From: Caldifarciminota bacterium | Lineage (GTDB): Bacteria; Hydrothermota; Tepidihabitantia; SM23-42 | Direction: 5' to 3' | NCBI GenBank assembly: GCA_020343595.1 | Contig: CP070802.1 | Coordinates: forward strand, 658,535 to 703,969 | Length of the DNA stretch: 45,435 bases | Part shown: positions 32,319-40,644 of the stretch, piece by piece | How the letters are laid out: each line of letters opens with the position of its first letter | Numbering within the stretch: position 1 is the stretch's first letter | Notes under the pieces: model-generated | Seen by the model: the letters and a program-made list of their open reading frames with translations, nothing else | The model's database searches: none | Told to the model about the DNA's origin: nothing | Program-made: the position numbers and the translations under genes

Positions 32319-32861
32319 TTACGGATTCCAGGTGCCACCCGCGTATTCGTACGTGGCAACCTTACCCACTCGATTAATACCAACTGCGTAATTATCTACT
32401 CCATCGGTAATGTATGCGACACCGCTCGTCGCACCGCCGCGTGCATCGATCAAAAGCACACCGGTCGGAAAATCGATGCCGTTAACGCCTGGTGCAACCA
32501 TGCTTGCTTCGGGTGGCTGGTTGGCGACGTTGGTTCCGCCAAAACGGACATGCCCCGCATCGGTGTCTCCTAGCCTGAAGTCAATTGTCGTTCCATCCGG
32601 ACGCTGCAATCGGTAGTGACGGTCGTCAGGAAAGGAGAATAGATAGTTGCTGCTCGAGGCTATTGCCCTTTCCCTTATCATCTTGAACTGTTGGGCGAGT
32701 TTCTGTGCCGCGCTGCGTGTTCTCGCTCTTCGCTGCATGCCGGCGAAATTTGGTATGACGATCACCGCAATGATGCCAATGATCCCAATTACGACCATCA
32801 ATTCGACGAGTGTGAAGCCGCGCCGTTTTGATGACCGATTCATTTGCATAATTTCTCCCAT
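32319..32861 (-). CDS. FimT/FimU/GspH-type minor pilin, first gene of the operon
   Basis: 180 residues from the ATG at 32861, correctly spaced after GGAGG. The open frame extends 11 codons upstream without support. The leader ends KRRG and the mature start is FTLVELMVVIGIIGIIAVIV (Glu5 present), followed by the GspH-like segment NFAGMQRRARTRSAAQKLAQ. The C-terminal part is a beta domain (DDRHYRLQRPDG ... GVAYITDGVDNYAVGINRVG) typical of GspH/FimT pilins. In Pseudomonas the equivalent place holds fimU. It starts the operon and probably links the tip complex to the main pilin. Confidence 0.88.
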   Translation of the reverse strand: MGEIMQMNRSSKRRGFTLVELMVVIGIIGIIAVIVIPNFAGMQRRARTRSAAQKLAQQFKMIRERAIASSSNYLFSFPDDRHYRLQRPDGTTIDFRLGDTDAGHVRFGGTNVANQPPEASMVAPGVNGIDFPTGVLLIDARGGATSGVAYITDGVDNYAVGINRVGKVATYEYAGGTWNP

Positions 32862-32882
32862 AATACCTCCATTCTCCATAGT

Positions 32883-32906
32883 ATTATATTGCAAAATTCA
32901 TTCCCG
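32883..32906 (-). promoter_or_regulatory. Possible sigma-54-type promoter of the minor pilin operon
   Basis: On the minus strand GG (32903-32904), 10 bases, GC (32891-32892), in the context GGGAATG-N4-TTGCA. This fits the -24/-12 rule (TGGCACG-N4-TTGCA) at GG, A, G and all of TTGCA. A TATAAT overlaps (32883-32888) but has no -35. That is unlike almost all other promoters here, so sigma-54 control is a real alternative. Confidence 0.4.
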
Positions 32907-32982
32907 ATCTGCCGGTGAAAAGAGCTTAAATTTAATATGTTTTTATTGAAAATTGACCACTGATAGGCAGTTTACTCCACAT

Positions 32983-33004
32983 ATTGGGTAAGTCTTTACC
33001 CAAT
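32983..33004. promoter_or_regulatory. Perfect inverted repeat, candidate activator site
   Basis: ATTGGGTAA (32983-32991), 4 bases, TTACCCAAT (32996-33004): a perfect 9-bp inverted repeat. Its centre is about 114 bases upstream of the predicted pilin operon start, a usual distance for a sigma-54 enhancer, and about 100 bases upstream of the -35 of the M6 protease gene. Confidence 0.45.
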
Positions 33005-33091
33005 TATCCTGGCGAGTATGGGCCGAAATTCTGAGAGGAGTCGCCGCTCTGGTCGGCAAAAATGGAGAATTCCGCGAGAAAATCGGGAGCG

Positions 33092-33119
33092 TTGACAGTG
33101 ACTCATACTTACGTATAAT
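33092..33119 (+). promoter_or_regulatory. Promoter giving a leaderless mRNA for the M6 protease
   Basis: TTGACA (33092-33097), 16-base spacer, TATAAT (33114-33119), both perfect. Five bases later the ATG at 33125 begins, and there is no ribosome binding site. Confidence 0.78.
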
Positions 33120-33124
33120 AGCGT

Positions 33125-34789
33125 ATGCTGGTACTCAGCCTGGTGGTCTTTTTCATGCCGCCCAATCCCTATACAGAACTGAGAAACGTCCCGCCGCGAT
33201 ATCCCTATTTAATGAATGCCGGTATCGCCCGCCTGCCAAAGCCAGTCGGAGAGAAGAGGGCTCTTGTCCTGCTCGTCGATTTTCCCGATAACCAGCATCA
33301 GTATGCAAGTTTCTCTTTTGATTCGCTTGTATATATCGACAATACCGGTTCACTCAGAGACTATTACCAGGAAGTATCATACGGAAGATTCACGGTAAGC
33401 CAGACGAGCGAGGTCAGTGACTGGTACCGGATACCAGTGGACTATTCGTATTACGTGGGCGATTCATTCGGTTTTTACCCGGGGGCATTTCCGAGGAACG
33501 TGCAGGGAGTTGTTTGGGCAGCATGTAGTCTTGCCGACCCGGTAGTGGATTTTGCGCAATTCGATGAGGACGGCAATGATACGGTTGATATCCTGTTCGT
33601 AGTTCACTCCGGCCCCGGAGCAGAAGAGGGATTTCCTGGCTACACCGGGCATATCTGGTCCCATCAATGGCAGCTTTCCAACACGGGTACCGGGTGCCCT
33701 TCTGCCTATCTGACCGACGATGGAGTATATGTTGATCATTATTCCATGGAACCGGAGAGGTTCGAGTTATATACCAGCCGCATTACGGTAGGGGTCTTTG
33801 CTCATGAATTCGGACATATTCTCGGATTGCCTGATCTCTATGATACAGATTACTCCACGTTCGGTATCGGTTTTTTTGGCCTTATGGGCGCCGGGTCTTG
33901 GGGAAGAGAGAGCGATCGGCAGATTCCTGGTTCGTCCCCCTCCCATCTCTGTGCCTGGTCCAAGTATCAACTGGGGTTTGTTACACCTTTGGCAGTTGAC
34001 AGGATAGGTGTTTCAAGATATGAAAATTTGAGCGTCCCCTGTGCATCATGCAGCCCTTTTGCGGTCAGGCTTCTCGACGATCCTGACGGGCCAAACTGGG
34101 AGTATCCGGGGACGATTGGAGAATATTTCATGGTCGAGAATAGAATGCGTCGCGGCTTTGACCAAAGCCTGCCCGGGGACGGTTTTTTGATATTGCACAT
34201 CGATGACGCAAAAGGGAGTAACAGCGATGAAAACCATCCGCTGGTCGGGATCATGCAGGCCGATGGTGATCTTCGATTCCTTCTGCCAGATACGGGCACC
34301 TCAGCCGATTTATGGAAGAACAGCGAGTATGGTTTCGGAGATACGTCGCGTCCGGCGAGTTTAGATTACGCGGGCAATCCGACCGGAGTGTGGGTGTATG
34401 ATATAGGACCGCCCGATTCGGTCATGACCGCATCGTTCTGGGTAACGCCTGTTCTCCTTGGCAGCATTTACTCACTGCCCAATCCATACCGCGCTGACCG
34501 GCCGCCGTCATGGGGTGAAAGTGTGATTATCTCATACGTACCCTCTGATACGGCGGAACTCGGCAGTCAATTTCCCGAGTTCAAGGTTACCATTTATAAC
34601 ATAGCAGCGGAGCGCGTTAGGGTGCTCGATACCGAGCCGTATGAGATCGATAGGTTTGCCCGTAGAGCTTTCTGGGATCTCAAGAACGAAAGGGACGAAA
34701 ATGTGGTAAGCGGGATGTATTTGTACGTCATCGAGATCCGTGGTGATAGAGTTGAGAGGCGGACCGGACGGTTGACCGTCATAAGGTAG
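33125..34789 (+). CDS. Secreted M6 (immune inhibitor A-like) metalloprotease with C-terminal FlgD-like domain
   Basis: 554 residues. A short signal-like start (MLVLSLVVFFMP) is followed by a propeptide-like stretch. The zinc site HEFGHILGLPD is at 227-237 (H227, E228, H231, D237), as in M6 proteases with the HExxHxxGxxD signature. GLMGAGSW after it is the Met-turn region. From about 455 a C-terminal domain with PNPYRAD, VTIYNIAAERVRVL and SGMYLYVIEIRG is FlgD-like, of the kind seen on the giant secreted protein. It should be exported and possibly surface-bound. The ATG directly follows a consensus promoter, so the mRNA is leaderless. The kinase gene lies 52 bases downstream, maybe in one transcript. 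Confidence 0.9.
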   Translation: MLVLSLVVFFMPPNPYTELRNVPPRYPYLMNAGIARLPKPVGEKRALVLLVDFPDNQHQYASFSFDSLVYIDNTGSLRDYYQEVSYGRFTVSQTSEVSDWYRIPVDYSYYVGDSFGFYPGAFPRNVQGVVWAACSLADPVVDFAQFDEDGNDTVDILFVVHSGPGAEEGFPGYTGHIWSHQWQLSNTGTGCPSAYLTDDGVYVDHYSMEPERFELYTSRITVGVFAHEFGHILGLPDLYDTDYSTFGIGFFGLMGAGSWGRESDRQIPGSSPSHLCAWSKYQLGFVTPLAVDRIGVSRYENLSVPCASCSPFAVRLLDDPDGPNWEYPGTIGEYFMVENRMRRGFDQSLPGDGFLILHIDDAKGSNSDENHPLVGIMQADGDLRFLLPDTGTSADLWKNSEYGFGDTSRPASLDYAGNPTGVWVYDIGPPDSVMTASFWVTPVLLGSIYSLPNPYRADRPPSWGESVIISYVPSDTAELGSQFPEFKVTIYNIAAERVRVLDTEPYEIDRFARRAFWDLKNERDENVVSGMYLYVIEIRGDRVERRTGRLTVIR

Positions 34790-34841
34790 CATACCATATG
34801 TACATGGCAACGAGGGAACGTCTGCCGACCGGAGAAGTACA

Positions 34842-36134
34842 ATGAAGAGCCGAGCATCATACCCGCGTGACATCGGTGCGATCGCGATCATTTTCATTGT
34901 GCTCATTCTCCTCGTTGCGATTATTAATCTCTACATCAGTTTTCAATTCAGGAACGAATTCGTGAGTTATGGAAGGAGTAATATCCTTGCGATTTCGAAT
35001 GTCTGCCGTGACTATTTACGGAGCGGCTATGATAGAAGTGAACTGAGCGCTCTATTTAAGGGTCTGTCCCGTGCCTTCAATCTTGATCATCTTGTTATCG
35101 CCGATACACTTGGCAATCGCGTGTACGATTCCTGGACCCACTTCGGGATAATGGGTACGTCAAACAGGTTTGAATTTCCTGGTGGCTTTGAGCGAGTACC
35201 GGATGTTCAAGAACTTGTCCAGAAAGAAAACGAATTTCTCTACAGAAGTGCCGACCCGCCCGTATATATCTACGTTTCCTTGATCCCGGCCTATTCTTTG
35301 ATATTCGGCAACATCTTTCGTTGGCATATTTTCTATATTACGATCTCGCTGGTCTTTACAGGGTTTCTGGGGTTCTTCCTGATCCGAAACCTCTTCTTGC
35401 CAATGCGTTACGTCGCTAACCTTGCACGTGATTTTGGCATTGAAATGAAGCGCGAGGATTTTGTTTCGACGACTTTCAATGAGGTCTACCGCAAGCTCAA
35501 ATTGCGGGAACAAATGCTCGTGGAATTTTCGGCATACATTGCTCATGAATTCAGGAATTCACTCGGTGCGATAATCGGTCTGGCGCGGCTCGTTGAGAAA
35601 GGCAAGAAGCCGGCCTCAGATATAGTGAAGGAATGCCGAAATATGGAGCAGCTGATCACGCGTATTCTTGAGTATTCAAAGCCTTTGAGTCTTAATATCA
35701 CTGGAGTCAATTTGAATAAAGTGCTGGATGAGGCGATGGAGAGGGTCTCTATGCCCAAGCGGATAAGCATCGCCAGAAAGGGCGCTTCTGATATTTCACA
35801 GATCCAGGGGGACCACGAACTCCTCGCTGTTGCCATCACCAATCTGCTGAAGAACGCGAAGGAAGCGATCAAGAATAAAGGCCACATTGAAATTTGCCTC
35901 GGTCGGGAAGGTGAATTCGTCGTTCTCTCGATCGCTGACAGTGGAGTGGGTGTTGAAGAGCGTGAGTTGGATATGATTTTCAACCCGTTTTATTCAAGGA
36001 AAGCAGATGGGATGGGTTTGGGTTTGGCGTACGTGAAAAAGATCGTTGAGGAACACGGTGGAAGGATCAATGTCACATCACGCAAGGGCAAGGGTACGGC
36101 ATTTAATCTGGCGTTCCGTGTATACGGACGGTGA
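34842..36134 (+). CDS. Membrane histidine kinase, NtrB/PilS-like class
   Basis: 430 residues; ATG after GGAGAAG. Helices at about 12-32 and 158-182 flank a 120-residue extracytoplasmic sensor domain that I do not recognise. The H-box is FSAYIAHEFRNSLGAIIGL with His235. The N-box is NLLKNAKEAI, G1 is DSGVGV and G2 is GMGLGLAYVKKIVEEHGG. The HExRN form and IFNPFYSRKADGMGLGL match the NtrB/ZraS/PilS class, whose partners are often sigma-54 activators. No response regulator is in the window, so the partner is unknown. The position 2 kb from the pilin operon, which has a possible sigma-54 site, is suggestive only. Confidence 0.9.
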   Translation: MKSRASYPRDIGAIAIIFIVLILLVAIINLYISFQFRNEFVSYGRSNILAISNVCRDYLRSGYDRSELSALFKGLSRAFNLDHLVIADTLGNRVYDSWTHFGIMGTSNRFEFPGGFERVPDVQELVQKENEFLYRSADPPVYIYVSLIPAYSLIFGNIFRWHIFYITISLVFTGFLGFFLIRNLFLPMRYVANLARDFGIEMKREDFVSTTFNEVYRKLKLREQMLVEFSAYIAHEFRNSLGAIIGLARLVEKGKKPASDIVKECRNMEQLITRILEYSKPLSLNITGVNLNKVLDEAMERVSMPKRISIARKGASDISQIQGDHELLAVAITNLLKNAKEAIKNKGHIEICLGREGEFVVLSIADSGVGVEERELDMIFNPFYSRKADGMGLGLAYVKKIVEEHGGRINVTSRKGKGTAFNLAFRVYGR

Positions 36135-36160
36135 ATGGACTGCGGTCTTTCATATCTGTC

Positions 36161-36188
36161 TTGATTTCCACGATAAATTGAATATATT
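36161..36188 (+). promoter_or_regulatory. Promoter of the tldD-pyr operon
   Basis: TTGATT (36161-36166), 16-base spacer, TATATT (36183-36188), then AAAGGAG before the tldD ATG. Leader about 12 bases. No PyrR-type attenuator is visible in so short a leader. Confidence 0.55.
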
Positions 36189-36206
36189 AATGCAAAGGAG
36201 TTTTTG

Positions 36207-37634
36207 ATGGATCAATTTGCCAAGCGTGTCGCTGATAGTCTAAGAATGAAGAAGGTTGATTACGGCGATGTGCGTGTCGTACAGCGGGAATCCGAATCGA
36301 TAGTTTTGAAAAACGGTATAATCGAAGCGATCACGCGTGATTCCGATGTAGGTTTTGGCGTACGCGTTCTCAAGAATTCGGCCTGGGGTTTTGCATCATC
36401 GAATGAGCTCAAGAAGAGCGTGGCTGCGAAAATCGTAAAGGATGCTCTGAATATCGCACTTGCGTCGGCGACGATCAGGTCAAAAGGCGTTGCACTGACC
36501 TCGTTGCCACCACAGCAAGGAAATTACAGCACAAGAGTGAAGACCGATCCAATGGAAATACCGTTGAGCGAGAAGATCGACTTGCTGCTCTCATGTGACA
36601 AAGCAATGCGCAAAGACGCCAGAATCAGGCATACGGAGGCTTCGCTTAGATTCCAGAGGAAGAAGGTCTATTTTGCTTCGACTAACGATTCTTTCATTGC
36701 TCAGGAATTTGTTTTCTCTGGCGGTAGTATAAAGGCGTATGCGATGGACAAGGGCGAGATCCAATTCCGGTCGTACGGTGATTATGGTCAGCAAGGTTTC
36801 GAGTTCATCAAATCTATGGACTACCCGGGGAATGCACCGAGGGTTGCAGATGAGGCGTTGATGTTACTCGCTGCTGACCAATGCCCGCAGATGGAAACAA
36901 CGGTGATCATCAATGATGACCAGATGGTATTACAGGTGCATGAATCATGCGGGCATCCTGCCGAACTGGATCGCGTTCTCGGTACCGAGGCGTCGTATGC
37001 GGGTACGAGTTTCTTGACCACTGAAAAGTTAGGCAAGTTCCAGTACGGGTCAGATTCGGTCAGTATCGTTGCCGACGCGACCGTACCTGGTGGACTTGGT
37101 ACTTTCGGTTGGGACGATGAAGGTGTACCCGGCCAGCGCATTTACCTTGTTAAGAAAGGAATGTTCGTTGGATATCTGACTTCGCGGGAGACTGCGGGCA
37201 TAGTCGACGGTACATCGAGCGGGGCGATGAGAGCCGATGGTTGGAACAGGATTCCTTTGATCCGTATGACCAATATCAATCTCGAACCGGGTACGTGGAA
37301 ACTTGCCGATATGATCGCTGACACCGATGACGGTGTATTTCTTGCAACGAACAAATCGTGGTCGATAGACGATAAACGTCTCAATTTTCAATTCGGCTGC
37401 GAAATGGCGAGGAAGATCGAAAAAGGCAAGTTGACCAGGGTCTACAAGAATCCGACATACGCGGGAATCACGCCACAATTCTGGAAGAGTTGCGACGCAG
37501 TGGCAGACAAGTCTTCCTGGCGCATACACGGTACGCCGAATTGCGGCAAGGGTGAACCCGGGCAGATCATGTTCGTGGGGCACGGCACTACGCCGGCAAG
37601 ATTTCGAGGGATACAGATCGGGATTGCCAAGTAA
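36207..37634 (+). CDS. tldD: TldD/PmbA family metalloprotease
   Basis: 475 residues from the ATG at 36207 after AAAGGAG. The zinc motif is HESCGHPAELD (H245, E246, H250), the TldD form of HExxxH. The family's C-terminal blocks GGLGTFGWDDEG, YLTSRETAGIVDG and TNINLEPGTW are present. The length is normal. TldD acts with TldE (PmbA) in the cytoplasm as a protease that unwinds and trims modified peptides or toxins. The partner gene usually follows directly; here a TPR lipoprotein gene follows after 18 bases, so tldE must be elsewhere or TldD works alone. Confidence 0.93.
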   Translation: MDQFAKRVADSLRMKKVDYGDVRVVQRESESIVLKNGIIEAITRDSDVGFGVRVLKNSAWGFASSNELKKSVAAKIVKDALNIALASATIRSKGVALTSLPPQQGNYSTRVKTDPMEIPLSEKIDLLLSCDKAMRKDARIRHTEASLRFQRKKVYFASTNDSFIAQEFVFSGGSIKAYAMDKGEIQFRSYGDYGQQGFEFIKSMDYPGNAPRVADEALMLLAADQCPQMETTVIINDDQMVLQVHESCGHPAELDRVLGTEASYAGTSFLTTEKLGKFQYGSDSVSIVADATVPGGLGTFGWDDEGVPGQRIYLVKKGMFVGYLTSRETAGIVDGTSSGAMRADGWNRIPLIRMTNINLEPGTWKLADMIADTDDGVFLATNKSWSIDDKRLNFQFGCEMARKIEKGKLTRVYKNPTYAGITPQFWKSCDAVADKSSWRIHGTPNCGKGEPGQIMFVGHGTTPARFRGIQIGIAK

Positions 37635-37652
37635 GGCGCGTTAGAGGTATTT

Positions 37653-39002
37653 TTGAAAGATCTGAAACATAATAGCTGCAAAAGCCGCACATCGTCGGGT
37701 TTACTATCCATCTTTATTATTGTCATTGTCTCTTTGTCATGTGCCTATTTCAACACGGTCTATAATGCAAGGAATTACTACCGTGAAGGTAGGAAGTCGG
37801 TCAGGCATGACACGCTTGTGACTGATTCTGAGAATTTCAGCAAAGCGATTGAAAAGTCGACCTCGATAATCGTTAAGTATCCGGGTACTCAGTGGGTCGA
37901 TGATGCGCTTTTCATGATGGGTGCGTCGTACTACTATAAGGGCGACTATTCACGGAGTTTGGAGAAACTGGATTTCTTGATCCAGAACTACCCGGGTTCG
38001 AGCTTCGAGCACGAGGCCTTATACCTGATCGGCTTGGCAAACTACAAACTCAAACGCTACGGTTCGGCAGTCGTTGCGTTGGCTGAAGCCAAGAACTCCA
38101 AGAAATACCGAAAGAAGTCGTTGCTCGCCTTGCTTTACGTGTATCACGGTGATGCCAATTATGCGGATCTATATGAGACTGCAGATACGTTGCAGGCTGG
38201 TTCATTGAGCTACGATGAGAGGCGCACGGTGTTGAGGTTCGTGAGCATGGCGCAGTTCAGTGAGCAACGTTTTGAGGAGGCACTCGAAACGGCGAATGAT
38301 TTGCTTGATATCACCAGGGACGAGAACGAGCGTCGAGACCTCAAGTTGCGGATAGCAGAGATATACCTTGAGATCGGTGAATATGATTTGTGCAAGGAAT
38401 TTCTAATCGCTGAAATCGATCCGGAGTTCAGGGATCTCCTTGCCGATCTGTATATGAGAACGGGGAATATTACCGAGGCCAAAGATATTTGCATAGAACT
38501 TTCGCAGAATCGATTGCCCGAAGTGTCGGCTGAGGCTTTCTATGAGATCGCCCAGTTGCAGGAGAGTGAAGATAGTATTGATGTCGCAGTGGCTAACTAT
38601 GACAGCGCCCTGATCAAATCGCCAAACAGCGAATACGGCCTCAAGGCAAGAAAGAGATCAGAAGTGCTGAAACGGATCCAGACCTTGACCGCAGAAACTG
38701 AGGATGAAGTGAGGGCACAATTTCTGCTGGCCGAGATCTATTTTGCAGACCTGGATGATATCCCTAAAGCCCTTGAAGGATATCAACGGGTATACAAAGA
38801 TTTTCCGAAAAGCAAGTGGGCGCCAAAAGCATTGTACGCTCATCTGTGGATTGCTTCTAACGTCCACGATGATGACACACTGGCGGCCAGACTTGCGCGT
38901 TCTCTGATAAATTCCTACCCGCGCACTGAATATGCGATGAGCGCGCAGCAGATTCTCGAGGCCGTGGAATCTGATTCGTCGTCAGTCATGCCAGAAGAAT
39001 AG
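37653..39002 (+). CDS. TPR-repeat lipoprotein (BamD/YbgF-like architecture)
   Basis: 449 residues from a TTG at 37653, with GAGGT upstream and no closer ATG in frame. A lipobox ends at Cys30 (VSLSC, then AYFNT). 'CAYFNTxYNAR' is a start I have seen in lipoproteins of FCB bacteria. The rest is a row of about eight TPR-like helix pairs, for example GDYSRSLEKLDFLIQNYPGS, EQRFEEALETANDLL and DDIPKALEGYQRVYKDFPKS. These resemble BamD and YbgF/CpoB. It could belong to outer-membrane assembly or a gliding/secretion complex. It is between tldD and pyrK with gaps of 18 and 3 bases, so cotranscribed with pyrimidine genes. No functional link is known. Confidence 0.82.
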   Translation: MKDLKHNSCKSRTSSGLLSIFIIVIVSLSCAYFNTVYNARNYYREGRKSVRHDTLVTDSENFSKAIEKSTSIIVKYPGTQWVDDALFMMGASYYYKGDYSRSLEKLDFLIQNYPGSSFEHEALYLIGLANYKLKRYGSAVVALAEAKNSKKYRKKSLLALLYVYHGDANYADLYETADTLQAGSLSYDERRTVLRFVSMAQFSEQRFEEALETANDLLDITRDENERRDLKLRIAEIYLEIGEYDLCKEFLIAEIDPEFRDLLADLYMRTGNITEAKDICIELSQNRLPEVSAEAFYEIAQLQESEDSIDVAVANYDSALIKSPNSEYGLKARKRSEVLKRIQTLTAETEDEVRAQFLLAEIYFADLDDIPKALEGYQRVYKDFPKSKWAPKALYAHLWIASNVHDDDTLAARLARSLINSYPRTEYAMSAQQILEAVESDSSSVMPEE

Positions 39003-39005
39003 GCC

Positions 39006-39758
39006 ATGGCTTTACACAGGCTTAAGATAATAAGAAAAGATTGGTACGCAAAAGGCATATTTGGGCTTGAGTTACGGTTGCCCGGGATCAGTCCATTGCC
39101 GGGGCAATTCTTCCAGGTCCGGGTGGGTGAAGGTATCGATCCCTTTCTTAACAGACCGATCAGTGTTGCTTCCTACCATAAGGGCAGGCTGTTACTTGTG
39201 GTCAAGGTCGTTGGTAGGGGCACGAGGATGCTCGGGATTAAAGAACCTGGTGAGTTCGTGGAGATGCTCGGCCCTCTAGGACATAGATTCAAGCCTTCGA
39301 AGAAGAAGAAGAAGAGTCTGATCATCGCCGGCGGTATTGGCATTGCACCTATGCACTTCCTGGCCGAATATATGTACAATAATATGATCAACTTTGACCT
39401 GCTTTACGGAGTGCGAACGAAAGATGAATTCATCTTCAGGGACGCATTCATGAAGAAGGCTGACCGGTGTGTTTTCGTTGTAGAAAAAGGTTATAAGAAG
39501 AAAGATACAGTCGTTTCGAAAATACAGAAGATGGATCTCTCTGACTATGGCGCCGCTTACACGTGCGGACCGAGAGAGATGTTCATCGCCCTCCAGAAAT
39601 TGCATCTGCCAATGCCGGTCTATGCGTTCTGTGAGGATTTCATGGGGTGCGGGTGTGGTCTCTGCTTGGGCTGTGCAATAAAGTACAAGAACGAGTACCA
39701 CCGAATATGCACAGATGGACCTGTTCTCGAACTCAAGGAAATTGAATTTGAAGTGTAA
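39006..39758 (+). CDS. pyrK: Dihydroorotate dehydrogenase electron transfer subunit PyrK
   Basis: 250 residues. The FAD-binding motif is RPISVAS near residue 50, the NAD-binding glycine stretch is IIAGGIGIAPMHFL, and the C-terminal 2Fe-2S site is CEDFMGCGCGLCLGC with a further Cys in RICTDG. That is the full PyrK pattern. It passes electrons from PyrD FMN through 2Fe-2S and FAD to NAD+. It forms the class 1B enzyme with PyrD, whose gene overlaps its end. A run of five Lys (about 98-103) is unusual but in a loop. The presence of PyrK shows that orotate is made in an NAD-dependent, oxygen-independent way. Confidence 0.96.
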   Translation: MALHRLKIIRKDWYAKGIFGLELRLPGISPLPGQFFQVRVGEGIDPFLNRPISVASYHKGRLLLVVKVVGRGTRMLGIKEPGEFVEMLGPLGHRFKPSKKKKKSLIIAGGIGIAPMHFLAEYMYNNMINFDLLYGVRTKDEFIFRDAFMKKADRCVFVVEKGYKKKDTVVSKIQKMDLSDYGAAYTCGPREMFIALQKLHLPMPVYAFCEDFMGCGCGLCLGCAIKYKNEYHRICTDGPVLELKEIEFEV

Positions 39759-40578
39759 TATTTTCGGAATCGATTTCAAGAACCCTGTATTCCTTGCGTC
39801 AGGGACATTCGAGTATGGTTTGAGGTACAGCACCGTCACAAACAAGGCGGGTGCGATAATCACAAAGGGCATCACGGCTCGACCCCGTGCCGGGAATCCT
39901 CCCCCGAGAGTTTATGAAACGGCATGCGGGCTCATAAATTCGGTTGGGCTCGAAAATCCTGGTGTCGAGATTTTCTGCAGAGATATATTGCCAAAGATGC
40001 GCAGGCTGAAGACTCGGATATTCGTGAATGTCGCTGGGTTCAGCGTGAACGATTTCGTAGAGATCGTCGGTGAAATCGGGACAAGGGTTGACGGCTTCGA
40101 ACTCAATGTCTCCTGTCCAAATGTTGATCAGGGCGGGGTAGCGTTCGGGCGTGACGCCGAGGTTTGCCACCGGGTAGTCACTGAGGTGCGTAAGATAACG
40201 AGCCTCCCTGTGATCGTGAAGCTGACCGCGAATTTCTGTGACCCGCTGGTTGTTGGAAGAAGGTGTGTCGAAGCAGGAGCAGATGGTATTTCTCTTATCA
40301 ACACGCTCCACGCTGTGGCTTTTGACATCGAGAAGAAGAGAGTTCTGATAAAAGGAGGACTCTCCGGTCCTGCTATCAAACCGTTTGCTTTGTATTGTGT
40401 ACATCACCTTAAGGATCTGGGAGTTCCAATCATCGGCGTCGGAGGTATTATGACCGGTCGTGATGTCTATGAATTCCTGCTTGCCGGGGCTTCTGCCGTT
40501 GAAATCGGCTCAGCAACACTACGTGATCCATATGCACCGCTAAGAATCATCAAGGAATTGAGGAAATACACAGGTTGA
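39748..40578 (+). CDS. pyrD: Dihydroorotate dehydrogenase, catalytic subunit PyrD (class 1B)
   Basis: 276 residues if it starts at the TTG 39748, 8 bases after AAGGA. This gives the family-typical beginning (…FGIDFKNPVFLASGTFEYG). An ATG at 39715 would add 11 residues inside pyrK and has no ribosome binding site. The catalytic loop is intact: FELNVSCPNVDQGG, with Cys as base. The FMN-binding end is GVGGIMTGRDVYEFLLAGAS. It oxidises dihydroorotate to orotate with FMN; PyrK supplies the path to NAD+. It contrasts with the Cys-less relative at 3210-4193. Confidence 0.95.
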   Translation: MKCNIFGIDFKNPVFLASGTFEYGLRYSTVTNKAGAIITKGITARPRAGNPPPRVYETACGLINSVGLENPGVEIFCRDILPKMRRLKTRIFVNVAGFSVNDFVEIVGEIGTRVDGFELNVSCPNVDQGGVAFGRDAEVCHRVVTEVRKITSLPVIVKLTANFCDPLVVGRRCVEAGADGISLINTLHAVAFDIEKKRVLIKGGLSGPAIKPFALYCVHHLKDLGVPIIGVGGIMTGRDVYEFLLAGASAVEIGSATLRDPYAPLRIIKELRKYTG

Positions 40579-40644
40579 GGCGATAGTGCTACTATCCAGC
40601 ATCCCAACCCAGCAGCCTGTGACCATCTGTCAAAAGGGGGTCTG

